Part shown: in pieces, positions 28,306-35,416 of the stretch
Numbering within the stretch: position 1 is the stretch's first letter
How the letters are laid out: the number at the start of each line of letters is the position of its first letter
Translations under genes and position numbers: made by a program
The notes under the pieces: model-generated
What the model saw: the letters and a program-made list of their open reading frames with translations, nothing else
What the model was told of the DNA's origin: nothing
Databases searched by the model: none
Assembly: GCF_019834675.1 (NCBI RefSeq)
Contig: NZ_JABUBU010000003.1
Location: 246,801 to 310,800 of the forward strand
Reading direction: 5' to 3'
DNA length: 64,000 nt
Source of the DNA: Rhodococcoides corynebacterioides
GTDB taxonomy: Bacteria > Actinomycetota > Actinomycetes > Mycobacteriales > Mycobacteriaceae

Positions 28306-28812
28306 CTACCGGCGTTCCAGGACCCCGCGCACGTAGGCCGCCTGTCCGGCGTGCTGCAGATCGTCCGACAGCACGCTCACCAAGCGAACGGCGAGCGTGA
28401 CCGGAGGGTCCCAGTTCTCGTCGACGACGCGGTCGAGATCCTCGGCGGACACCCCGCGGAGGTAGTCGACGGTGCGGTCGTGGACCGCGTCGACGTACTC
28501 GAGCAGCAGGTCGGCGGGGGCCACGACCGCAGCGACGTCGTCGCTCGACTGGCCGTACCCGATGTCGCCGTCGTCGAACGGGAGGCCGAACCGGGCGGCG
28601 AAGCCCGCCGAGGTATGGACCTGCTCGGACCCCGCGACGCCCGCGATGTGATCGTCCTGCACGCGGGCGAGATGCCAGACCAGCCACGCGATGGTGTTGG
28701 CCTCCGGATCCAGCCGCGCGGTGAAGGCGTCGTCGCTCACCCCGTCGAGGGTGGCGTGCACCGTCTCCTTCACCCGCTCGAATCCGTCGATCAGGACACC
28801 TCTGTGGTCCAC
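28306..28812 (-). CDS. DinB/DUF664-family metal-binding protein
   Basis: A 168-residue four-helix protein of the DinB/YfiT superfamily, which in actinobacteria includes mycothiol-dependent S-transferases and isomerases. The candidate metal ligands are the His residues in NTIAWLVWHLARVQDDHIAG and in DDLQHAGQAAYVRG. GTG start with AGGAG upstream. It probably detoxifies or modifies a small molecule in the cytoplasm; substrate unknown. It follows the SipW-type cluster on the same strand after 76 bases. Confidence 0.82.
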   Translation of the reverse strand: MDHRGVLIDGFERVKETVHATLDGVSDDAFTARLDPEANTIAWLVWHLARVQDDHIAGVAGSEQVHTSAGFAARFGLPFDDGDIGYGQSSDDVAAVVAPADLLLEYVDAVHDRTVDYLRGVSAEDLDRVVDENWDPPVTLAVRLVSVLSDDLQHAGQAAYVRGVLERR

Positions 28813-28830
28813 CGCTGACTCCTCTCACCG

Positions 28831-28846
28831 ATGCGCGCTCGCGCAT
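28831..28846. terminator. possible terminator hairpin after the SipW-type cluster
   Basis: ATGCGCG (28831-28837) and CGCGCAT (28840-28846) form a short palindrome 40 bases after the last SipW-cluster gene. It is close to the ribosome site of the DinB-like gene, so it may instead be an operator or attenuator. Confidence 0.3.
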
Positions 28847-28888
28847 GCTCCTCGTCGGGAGTGCCCGAGCGGCGGCGCGCTCACACGC

Positions 28889-30397
28889 CTACAGCAGCGC
28901 CCGGATGTCGGCGGGGAGCGACTCGGTGGACGCCGGACTCGCAGTCGCCGTGCCGCTGCCCACCACGATGCGGGTGACACCGGCGTCCGACAGCACATAG
29001 AGATCACCCGTCGACGACCACACGACGCCGGTGCCGTAGCGGGCGCTGGTGGTGACGGGCCGGGTGAGCAGCGTCGCTCCCGACGCGTCGGTGACCGTCA
29101 ACGTGCCGCCGGAGACCGAGGCCGTGGCGCCCCCGCTGGACGACGAGCCCCCCTCGGCGACGAACGCACTCGCCGGCGGCGGTGGCAGGGTCGTGCTGGT
29201 GGGCGGTGTCGAGGTGGTCGGCTGGGTCGGAGCCGCGCTCGCGGAGGACGACGGGCCGGGCGTGGCCGCGCCGGGAGACGTCGACGCGGTGGTCGGCGTA
29301 GGCGTCGTGGTGGGCGGGGCGGTGGTCGAGGGTCCGGACGGCGCGGTCGAGGTCGGACCGGACAGCGCCTGCGCTCCGAAGGACCGCACCGGGGCACTCG
29401 AGACGCCCCCGGCACCGGGTGTTTTGCAGGTCAGGCCGGTCACCGCGCCGTACGTCACGGTCTGCGAGACGGCGGACCCCGACGTCCACGTTCCGAGGAC
29501 GGTGACGACGTCCACGACACGATCGCCGGACAGGAACAATCCGCCGAGAAAGGACCTGTTCAAGTCGAACGTGACCGGATCCGTGGTCGACGGCACCACC
29601 TGTGCCGTGCTCCCGCGGAGTCCGAGCCGGTACTCCGGGGTCGCGCCGGGGATGCTCACCCGGGGGAACGTCAGCCTGACCGTATTGGAGCTCACGGGGT
29701 CGCACCGCAGCGTGGCGGGCGGAGACAACGTCACCGCCGCCACCTGGACCGACACCTGCGCGCTGTCCGACAACGCCGCGACCGTACCGTCGGTGCGGCC
29801 GACGGACGGCACGACGATCACGGCGACCAACGCCGCCCCCGCGGTCGCCGCAACACGATGTCGCCCACGGGAACTGCTCGGCGCCGGCACGTCCGGCCGC
29901 ACGATCAGCACTACCAGTCCGACGGCGAGCAGGGCGCCGACGACCCACGCGACGGGCGTCGCCAACCACGATGCGGCGTAGCCGAGTACGGGAACATGGC
30001 CGACGACGCGGTCGATGTCGGCGACCACGTACGGGTCGGCGTCGGGGGCGTCGTTCGCGTCCCCTCGCAGGATCAGCGTGGCGGTCTCGCCGTGGACGGA
30101 GTCGATTCGCTCGACGCGGTGGGTGATGCGTGAGCCGTCGGTGCGCAGCACGCTCACCACGTCTCCCTCGGCCACCTCCGACGCTGGTACGTCACGGGCG
30201 ACGGCGAGGGACCCCGTGGGAATCGCCGGTTCCATGGAGCCGGAGCGAAACACCAAGGGCGTCAGCGAGAACAGTGTCACGCACAGCGCGAAGGTCAGCG
30301 ACAGCGCGCCGAGCACCGCGATGACCGACAGGGCGCGGTCGAGGGGCCGCGGCAGCGGACGGGATGCGTCGACGTCCGTCGGTTCCGACTCAGGCAC
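28889..30397 (-). CDS. SipW-like signal peptidase fused to an exported Ser/Thr/Pro-stalked domain
   Basis: A 502-residue protein, far longer than a signal peptidase. Residues ~20-50 are a membrane segment; RSGSMEPAIPTGS holds the candidate Ser54, ITHRVERI the candidate His93 (SipW/ER-type Ser-His pair rather than Ser-Lys) and LRGDAND the Asp113. A second membrane segment is at ~147-167. A third, ~180-200, runs into RTDGTVAALSDSAQVSVQVA, which resembles a SipW-type signal peptide with its A-L-x-S-D cleavage region. Then come a beta-rich domain (~220-325, Cys232 and Cys324), a Ser/Thr/Pro stalk (~346-410) and a C-terminal beta domain. GTG start overlaps the previous gene by 8 bases. Fusion of protease and substrate is inferred. 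Confidence 0.72.
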   Translation of the reverse strand: MPESEPTDVDASRPLPRPLDRALSVIAVLGALSLTFALCVTLFSLTPLVFRSGSMEPAIPTGSLAVARDVPASEVAEGDVVSVLRTDGSRITHRVERIDSVHGETATLILRGDANDAPDADPYVVADIDRVVGHVPVLGYAASWLATPVAWVVGALLAVGLVVLIVRPDVPAPSSSRGRHRVAATAGAALVAVIVVPSVGRTDGTVAALSDSAQVSVQVAAVTLSPPATLRCDPVSSNTVRLTFPRVSIPGATPEYRLGLRGSTAQVVPSTTDPVTFDLNRSFLGGLFLSGDRVVDVVTVLGTWTSGSAVSQTVTYGAVTGLTCKTPGAGGVSSAPVRSFGAQALSGPTSTAPSGPSTTAPPTTTPTPTTASTSPGAATPGPSSSASAAPTQPTTSTPPTSTTLPPPPASAFVAEGGSSSSGGATASVSGGTLTVTDASGATLLTRPVTTSARYGTGVVWSSTGDLYVLSDAGVTRIVVGSGTATASPASTESLPADIRALL

Positions 30398-30938
30398 TGC
30401 CCACCCCCGTCGCGGTGAAGGTCAGTGTCGCCGTGCCGGTCTGCCCCTGCGCCGTGGTGGGTGCACTCGACGAGAGCGTCAGCTGGACGCACAACGGATC
30501 GGACGCGGAGCCAGTGGAGCTCGCGGGGCTGGCGATTCGCCGTGTCGTGCCCGTGACCACGGCCGTTCCGGGGCACGTGCCGTCGGCGGCCACCGTCGCG
30601 CCGGGGCGGACGGTGACGGCGAGGTTCGCGCCGAGCGTTCCGGTCACGGCCGCGGCGGTGGTGTAGTCGACGGCGATCGTGCCGACGTTGCGCACGGTGA
30701 CGATGGTCGCGCGAGACTGGCCGGGCACCAGCGTGTTCGGGGTCAGAGAGACGGTCGTCGGAGTCGGGGTGCCCTCGGTGTCGTTGACCCTGATGTCGAC
30801 GTTGCCCGTGACGAAGTTGCCGGAGGTCGTGGTCGTCGAGGTCGACCACGCGGCCAGCGTGCCCACCGATCCGAGGCCGAGCACGGTGCCGAGGGCGAGG
30901 ACGGCCCGCAGCCGGACGGAGGACCGCGCCGAGATCAC
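30390..30938 (-). CDS. exported protein with SipW-type signal peptide (TasA/camelysin-like class)
   Basis: A 182-residue exported protein. The N-terminus RLRAVLALGTVLGLGSVGTL then AAWSTSTTTTSGNFVTGNVD follows the SipW-cognate pattern (hydrophobic core, then A-x-W-S/T, then a Thr/Ser/Gly stretch and GN/AG-x-hydrophobic-x-hydrophobic strand). The rest is Thr/Val/Gly-rich beta sequence with two Cys. Start is the GTG that overlaps the signal peptidase stop (GTGA). In Bacillus the SipW substrates TasA and TapA form biofilm fibres; whether this one polymerises is unknown. Confidence 0.75.
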   Translation of the reverse strand: MISARSSVRLRAVLALGTVLGLGSVGTLAAWSTSTTTTSGNFVTGNVDIRVNDTEGTPTPTTVSLTPNTLVPGQSRATIVTVRNVGTIAVDYTTAAAVTGTLGANLAVTVRPGATVAADGTCPGTAVVTGTTRRIASPASSTGSASDPLCVQLTLSSSAPTTAQGQTGTATLTFTATGVGSA

Positions 30939-31522
30939 GCGGACCCGCCCGACGTGCGGCGGCCGCGGAACGCTCCCGCGAACTGGGCGAGAGCGTAGAC
31001 GCCCAGGGCACCGGCGGCGATCGCCACGACGGTGGTGCGGGTGCTGCCGGTCAGCCATGTGTTCACATGTCCCAGATAGGGAATCGAGTACCACACCGCG
31101 CCGCGGATCTGACCGGGTTGCACGGCGGGCTCGTCCGGCTGGGGGTTGTTGTCGCCCTGCGTGACGAAGACGCGGTCGCCGTCCCGGTCCAGCCCGGTCG
31201 AGATGATCCGGTGCGTGACGACGTCAGGTTCCCCGGACCGGATCTGGTACGTGATCGCCTGACCGACGCCGTACGTCTCGGCCGGCCGCACCACGACCAG
31301 CGTGCCGGGCGGGTAGGTCGGCTTCATCGACTGGGTGAGAATCGTGTACGGCTGCGCCCCGGCCAGTTTCGGCACCACGACGGCCGCGGAGACCACCGCG
31401 AGTACCGCCAACAGGAGAACCCACGATAGCACGGTGCGGACCCACCACCACGCGCCGGTGTCCGTGTCGATGTTCCGACCCGCGTCCGGGTCGGTGTGCG
31501 GCCGAGCATGTTTCGGGGTCAT
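30935..31522 (-). CDS. sipW: signal peptidase I, SipW type
   Basis: A 195-residue membrane peptidase. Residues 1-30 are cytoplasmic, ~30-50 are the first membrane helix, and ILTQSMKPTYPPGTLVVV contains nucleophile Ser65. VVTHRIISTG carries His104 in place of the usual bacterial Lys, and VTQGDNNPQPD supplies Asp124; this Ser-His-Asp layout is the ER/SipW type. A second helix near 152-172 anchors the C-terminus. It overlaps exported-protein genes by four bases on each side (ATGA before, GTGA after), strong evidence that those proteins are its substrates. Confidence 0.88.
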   Translation of the reverse strand: MTPKHARPHTDPDAGRNIDTDTGAWWWVRTVLSWVLLLAVLAVVSAAVVVPKLAGAQPYTILTQSMKPTYPPGTLVVVRPAETYGVGQAITYQIRSGEPDVVTHRIISTGLDRDGDRVFVTQGDNNPQPDEPAVQPGQIRGAVWYSIPYLGHVNTWLTGSTRTTVVAIAAGALGVYALAQFAGAFRGRRTSGGSA

Positions 31523-32085
31523 CGCACCTGCTCCACGGCGAAGGCGAAGCGGTGCTGGTAGGTCACCGACGCTGTCGTGGGCACCCCGGTGAGAGTCGTT
31601 CGGACGCACCACGTCTGGCTGGCACCACGGTCGAGCCGCTGCCAGATACCCACCACGCCCTGGGTGGGCGCGGTCGCGGTGAACGTGGGAAACGCCGACC
31701 CCATTCCGGTCGTGGCGGTGCACGCCGCCGCATCGGTCACCACGGCGCCGGCCAGCGACACCGTGACGCCTCCCGTGGTCCCCGCCGACGTCACCGTCGG
31801 TCCTCCGTTCGTCAGTCGGAACCGCAGCGGCGCGGTCCCGGTGTTGGTGATCGTCAGGGGCGCCTGCACCGCCTGGTTCACGAGCACCGGGTTCTTGGCC
31901 AACGCGGTGAACGTGTACGTGCTTCCGCTGCCCGCACCGGTGGACAACCCCAGCGAACCGGCGCGCAGGGTGGTGCCGGGCACCGCTTCGCTGTCGCGCC
32001 ACAACGCACCGGTGGTCTGCACCGACGCGAACGTCAACCCGGCGGCGGCCAGCACGGCCGCCGCCGTCCACACCCTGCGGGACAC
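31519..32085 (-). CDS. exported protein with SipW-type signal peptide
   Basis: A 188-residue protein beginning SRRVWTAAAVLAAAGLTFAS then VQTTGALWRDSEAVPGTT: a SipW-type signal with the A-L-W-x-D-S-E cleavage-region pattern. The mature part is Thr/Gly/Val-rich with alternating beta pattern (APLTITNTGTAPLRFRLTNG, like a DUF11/CARDB-style Ig strand) and two Cys. GTG start with GAGGTG seven bases upstream. Its stop overlaps the sipW start, so peptidase and substrate are co-translated. Confidence 0.75.
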   Translation of the reverse strand: MSRRVWTAAAVLAAAGLTFASVQTTGALWRDSEAVPGTTLRAGSLGLSTGAGSGSTYTFTALAKNPVLVNQAVQAPLTITNTGTAPLRFRLTNGGPTVTSAGTTGGVTVSLAGAVVTDAAACTATTGMGSAFPTFTATAPTQGVVGIWQRLDRGASQTWCVRTTLTGVPTTASVTYQHRFAFAVEQVR

Positions 32086-32152
32086 GGTGATTCACCTCGT
32101 CTCGGGACGGATGCGTCCCGCGTCGTCGAGCCGGACCAGGCAGACCGGACCT

Positions 32153-32701
32153 CTAGGTTCGGGCCGACTGCTGCAGGTTGATCCGAAATCCGGACAGGTT
32201 GACCGTGTCGTTGGTGCCCACCTGACCCGGCGTGGTCTCGACGAACGTGACCCGCGCGACCACGTCTACGACGCGGCCGTTGTCCGCCTCGGTGATCTGG
32301 TTGCCGGCCAACGGCGTTCCGTTGTACGTCGTGGTGAGAGTGACCGGGGTGTTCGCCTCGTTCAGGTCCCCGTTTCGCGTCACGCTGTTGGGGTCCGCCG
32401 TGAGAACGGCGCGCAGGTTCTCGCCGTCGGCGCTCACCCGGTACGACGCGCGGTACTCGAGAACGTCCCCCGGCACCATGCGGAAAGTGGCGGGGTCGAC
32501 GGGTCCGGCGGTGGTCACCGACCCCGGCGAGACGTCGGTCCACACACCCTTCGCCACCGGCGCGATGTCCAGTTCGCCGGCGGTGATGGTGCCGCCCTGC
32601 ACCGCCTCGTTGTCGCTCCACAGTGCGAAGCTGCCCGCCCCGCCGAGGAGCAGGACTCCGGCTGCGCCGGCGGCGAGTGCGCCCTTGGTGGTTCTGTTCA
32701 T
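32153..32701 (-). CDS. exported protein with alternate (SipW-type) signal peptide
   Basis: First gene of the cluster, 182 residues, with AGGAGA nine bases before ATG 32699-32701. The N-terminus MNRTTKGALAAGAAGVLLLG then GAGSFALWSDNEAVQGG is the classic alternate-type signal (S-F-A-L-W-S-D) recognised by SipW peptidases; I recall this subclass being defined from a Rhodococcus member. The mature protein starts with a GTITAGELDI strand and is acidic, Thr/Val-rich and has no Cys, consistent with a secreted beta-sandwich. A role as fibre subunit or coat is inference. Confidence 0.82.
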   Translation of the reverse strand: MNRTTKGALAAGAAGVLLLGGAGSFALWSDNEAVQGGTITAGELDIAPVAKGVWTDVSPGSVTTAGPVDPATFRMVPGDVLEYRASYRVSADGENLRAVLTADPNSVTRNGDLNEANTPVTLTTTYNGTPLAGNQITEADNGRVVDVVARVTFVETTPGQVGTNDTVNLSGFRINLQQSART

Positions 32702-32848
32702 GTCGTCGTCTCTCCTGTCGTGTCGCCCCGACCCCGACAATTTATTCGCCATTGATGTACCCATTCGTTAACAACGAATCGCCATTCGCGCCATTGTTGG
32801 ACGAAGTCAGAACACCGCGGTTTTCGGTCGCGGCAATTCGGGCACTCC
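32702..32848. promoter_or_regulatory. AT-richer control region between SipW cluster and tspO
   Basis: This gap is visibly AT-richer than its surroundings (for example acaatttattcgcc at 32738-32750). It contains a perfect inverted repeat ATTCGTT-aac-AACGAAT (32763-32779) and three copies of CGCCATT (32747, 32780, 32789). It probably holds promoters for both the SipW cluster (minus) and tspO (plus), with binding sites for at least one dimeric regulator and possibly the xenogeneic silencer Lsr2. Sites seen; roles inferred. Confidence 0.5.
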
Positions 32849-32905
32849 GAAGGTCACCGAACGACACGAAGGTCACCGAACGACACGAAGGTCACCGAAC
32901 GACAC
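32849..32905 (+). repeat. three exact 19-bp direct repeats before tspO
   Basis: Three identical head-to-tail units of gaaggtcaccgaacgacac occupy 32849-32867, 32868-32886 and 32887-32905, ending 15 bases before the tspO ATG. With 19-base spacing successive copies sit nearly two helical turns apart, as for iteron-like regulator sites. They could also be recent slippage copies. Confidence 0.9.
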
Positions 32906-32920
32906 GACCCCGGAGACGCC

Positions 32921-33745
32921 ATGACCACGAAGACCACCCACGCCGGACGATCGGTCACCGCGCCGGACAGGCCCGGTGTGATCCTGGTGATCGTCAGCGC
33001 CCTGATCGCCGTGCTCGGCGGCTTCCTCGGTTCCGGCGCCGTGGTCGGGACACCCATCGCGGAGGCCGCCGGCGGCGCGCTCAGCGCCACCGCGACGCTC
33101 GTGGCTCCGGCCGGTCCGGCGTTCTCGATCTGGTCCGTGATCTACGCGGGACTGCTCGCCTACGCGGTGTGGCAAGCGCTCCCGGCGCAGCAACGATCGG
33201 CACGACAGCGAGTCCTGCGGCGTCCGATCGCAGCCACCATGATCCTCAACGCCGCGTGGATCCTGGTGGTTCAGTGGGGCCAGGTGTTCCTCAGCGTGGT
33301 GGTCATCGTCGCTCTGCTGGCCTCGCTGGCCGTGGTGTTCGCACTCCTGATCCGGCATCCCGGCGAGCGAACCTCCACCGCGGCGACCGCCGTCGACACC
33401 GTGGTGACCGACGGGACGTTCGGCCTCTACCTCGGCTGGGTGAGCATCGCGACCGTCGCCAACACCAGTGCGTGGCTCGCGTCGATCGGCTGGACGGGAG
33501 GCGCCACCCTGTGGGCCTTCGTCGTGCTCGTCGTCGCCGCGCTCGTCGGACTGTTCCTCGCCCGTGTGTCGGGCGGTCGGATCGCCCAGGCCCTGTCGCT
33601 GTCCTGGGGACTGGCGTGGGTGGCGCAGGGGCGACTGGCCGGGGAGAACGTCGACACGGTGGTCGGATGGACGGCGGCCCTCGCGGCCGCGGTGGTGCTG
33701 GTGGGCACGCTCGCCCTGCGCGTCACCGCGCGACAGCGTCGCTGA
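32921..33745 (+). CDS. TspO/MBR-family membrane protein
   Basis: A 274-residue polytopic protein with GGAG five bases before its ATG. The diagnostic segment PAFSIWSVIYAGLLAYAVWQ matches the TspO/MBR family; further Trp-bearing helices (AWILVVQWGQVF, LYLGWVSIATVANTSAWL, LSWGLAWVAQG) continue the pattern. It is longer than the classic 155-residue TspO and belongs to the large actinobacterial version. TspO proteins bind tetrapyrroles or sterols and are linked to oxidative stress. Two bases before an aldehyde dehydrogenase gene, so co-transcribed. Confidence 0.82.
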   Translation: MTTKTTHAGRSVTAPDRPGVILVIVSALIAVLGGFLGSGAVVGTPIAEAAGGALSATATLVAPAGPAFSIWSVIYAGLLAYAVWQALPAQQRSARQRVLRRPIAATMILNAAWILVVQWGQVFLSVVVIVALLASLAVVFALLIRHPGERTSTAATAVDTVVTDGTFGLYLGWVSIATVANTSAWLASIGWTGGATLWAFVVLVVAALVGLFLARVSGGRIAQALSLSWGLAWVAQGRLAGENVDTVVGWTAALAAAVVLVGTLALRVTARQRR

Positions 33746-33747
33746 CC

Positions 33748-35343
33748 GTGGACGCCGACGCCCTGACCGCGCCCCTGGCCGGCGTGATGACCGTCGCCGG
33801 CGCGACCCGACGCGGCGCCGGCGAGACCGTCCACGGACGCAACCCCGCCACGGGCGAGACGTTGTCCCCCGCCTACCGCTACGGCAGCGCGGCCGACGTG
33901 GCCGACGCCTGCGCGGCCGCGGAGGACGCTGTCGACCTCGTTCGCGCCACCCCGACGGATCGTCGCGCACGGTTCCTGGAGGCCGTCGCCGAGCACCTCG
34001 AGGCCCTCGGCGAGACGGTGATCGACCGGGCGGCCGCCGAATCCGGCCTGCCCGTCGTGCGCCTCACCGGCGAGCTGGGCCGCACCACCGGGCAACTCCG
34101 GCTGTTCGCCGATGTGGTGCGCGAGGGCAGCTGGGCCGACGCCCATCTCGATCCGGCTCTGCCCCACCGCACTCCGCTCCCCCGACCCGACATCCGCCGC
34201 CGAGCCGTTCCGCTCGGCCCCGTGGCGGTGTTCGGGGCGAGCAACTTTCCGCTCGCGTTCTCGGTGGCCGGCGGCGACACCGCCTCCGCGCTCGCCGCCG
34301 GATGTCCGGTCGTCGTCAAGGCGCACGACGCCCACCCGGGCACGTCGGAATACGTCGCCCGCGCCGTCGTCGCCGCCGCGGACGCGACCGACATGCCTCC
34401 GGGCGTGTTCTCCCTGCTCTACGGCGACGGCCCCGGGCTCGGCACGGCGCTGGCCACGGATCCGCGCATCGCGGCCGTCGGCTTCACCGGATCACGTTCC
34501 GCTGGAACGGCTCTGATGCGCGCGGCGGCCGGGCGCAAGGTCCCGATTCCGGTCTACGCGGAGATGAGCGCGGTCAACCCCGTGTTCCTGCTCCCGGGCG
34601 CACTGACAGCACGAGGGGCGGAGCTCGGCCGCGCCTTCGTGGACTCCCTCACCCTCGGGGTCGGGCAGTTCTGCACCAACCCGGGGATAGTGGTGGCCGA
34701 GAACGGGCCCGGGCTCGACGCCTTCCTCGCCGCCGCGGCCGACGCGATCGCGGCCACCGAACCGGCCCCGATGCTGACGTCGGCCATCGCACGGAACTAC
34801 GCCGCCGGAGTGGAGGCCCTGACGACGGTCGCCACCGAGATCGCCCGCGGCCCGGCGACCGACGCGCCGAACGCCGGACGCGCGGCGCTGTTCGCCGTCG
34901 ACGCCGGCACCTTCCTCTCGGAATCAACGCTCCACGACGAGGTGTTCGGCGCGTCGGCCCTGGTGGTGCGGTGTGCTGATGCGACCGAGACGGAGCGGGT
35001 GGCCCGCGCGCTGGAGGGCCAGCTGACGGCCACCGTCCATGCCGACGACAGCGACCTGCCGACGGCCGGGCGATTGCTCGGCATTCTCGAACGCACGGCC
35101 GGTCGCATCCTGTTCGACGGGTGGCCGACGGGCGTCGAGGTCGGCCACGCGATGGTGCACGGCGGCCCGTATCCGGCGACATCGGACGGCCGCTCGACGT
35201 CCGTGGGCGCCCGAGCGATGGACCGATTCCTGCGCCCCGTCGCCTACCAGAACGTGCCCGCTGAACTGCTGCCGAGCGCGATCGCCGACGGCAATCCCGA
35301 CGGCATCGTGCGTCGCGTCGACGGCCGGTTCACGCGCGACTGA
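33748..35343 (+). CDS. aldehyde dehydrogenase, ketoglutarate-semialdehyde type
   Basis: A 531-residue NAD(P)-dependent aldehyde dehydrogenase. Motifs: GPVAVFGASNFPLAFSVAGG, VVVKAHDAHPGTSEYVA, VGFTGSRSAGTALMRAA, a Glu-loop PVYAEMSAVNPVFLLPG and the catalytic Cys in GVGQFCTNPGIVV. These QFCTNPG and DAHP features mark the 2,5-dioxovalerate/alpha-ketoglutaric-semialdehyde group used in sugar-acid or hydroxyproline catabolism. Start is GTG 33748; an ATG 13 codons later is possible but would trim conserved N-terminal sequence. It follows tspO after two bases. Confidence 0.88.
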   Translation: MDADALTAPLAGVMTVAGATRRGAGETVHGRNPATGETLSPAYRYGSAADVADACAAAEDAVDLVRATPTDRRARFLEAVAEHLEALGETVIDRAAAESGLPVVRLTGELGRTTGQLRLFADVVREGSWADAHLDPALPHRTPLPRPDIRRRAVPLGPVAVFGASNFPLAFSVAGGDTASALAAGCPVVVKAHDAHPGTSEYVARAVVAAADATDMPPGVFSLLYGDGPGLGTALATDPRIAAVGFTGSRSAGTALMRAAAGRKVPIPVYAEMSAVNPVFLLPGALTARGAELGRAFVDSLTLGVGQFCTNPGIVVAENGPGLDAFLAAAADAIAATEPAPMLTSAIARNYAAGVEALTTVATEIARGPATDAPNAGRAALFAVDAGTFLSESTLHDEVFGASALVVRCADATETERVARALEGQLTATVHADDSDLPTAGRLLGILERTAGRILFDGWPTGVEVGHAMVHGGPYPATSDGRSTSVGARAMDRFLRPVAYQNVPAELLPSAIADGNPDGIVRRVDGRFTRD

Positions 35344-35367
35344 CGCGGCACGCCCCGAACGCACGAG

Positions 35368-35399
35368 CGGCCGGCGACCCCCGTGGGGATCGCCGGCCG
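35368..35399. terminator. bidirectional hairpin terminator
   Basis: A 14-bp stem with one bulged A (CGGCCGGCGA plus CCCC against GGGG plus TCGCCGGCCG, 35368-35399) lies between the convergent aldehyde dehydrogenase and acyl-CoA dehydrogenase genes. Confidence 0.8.
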
Positions 35400-35416
35400 A
35401 CGTCGTGACGCAGGTG

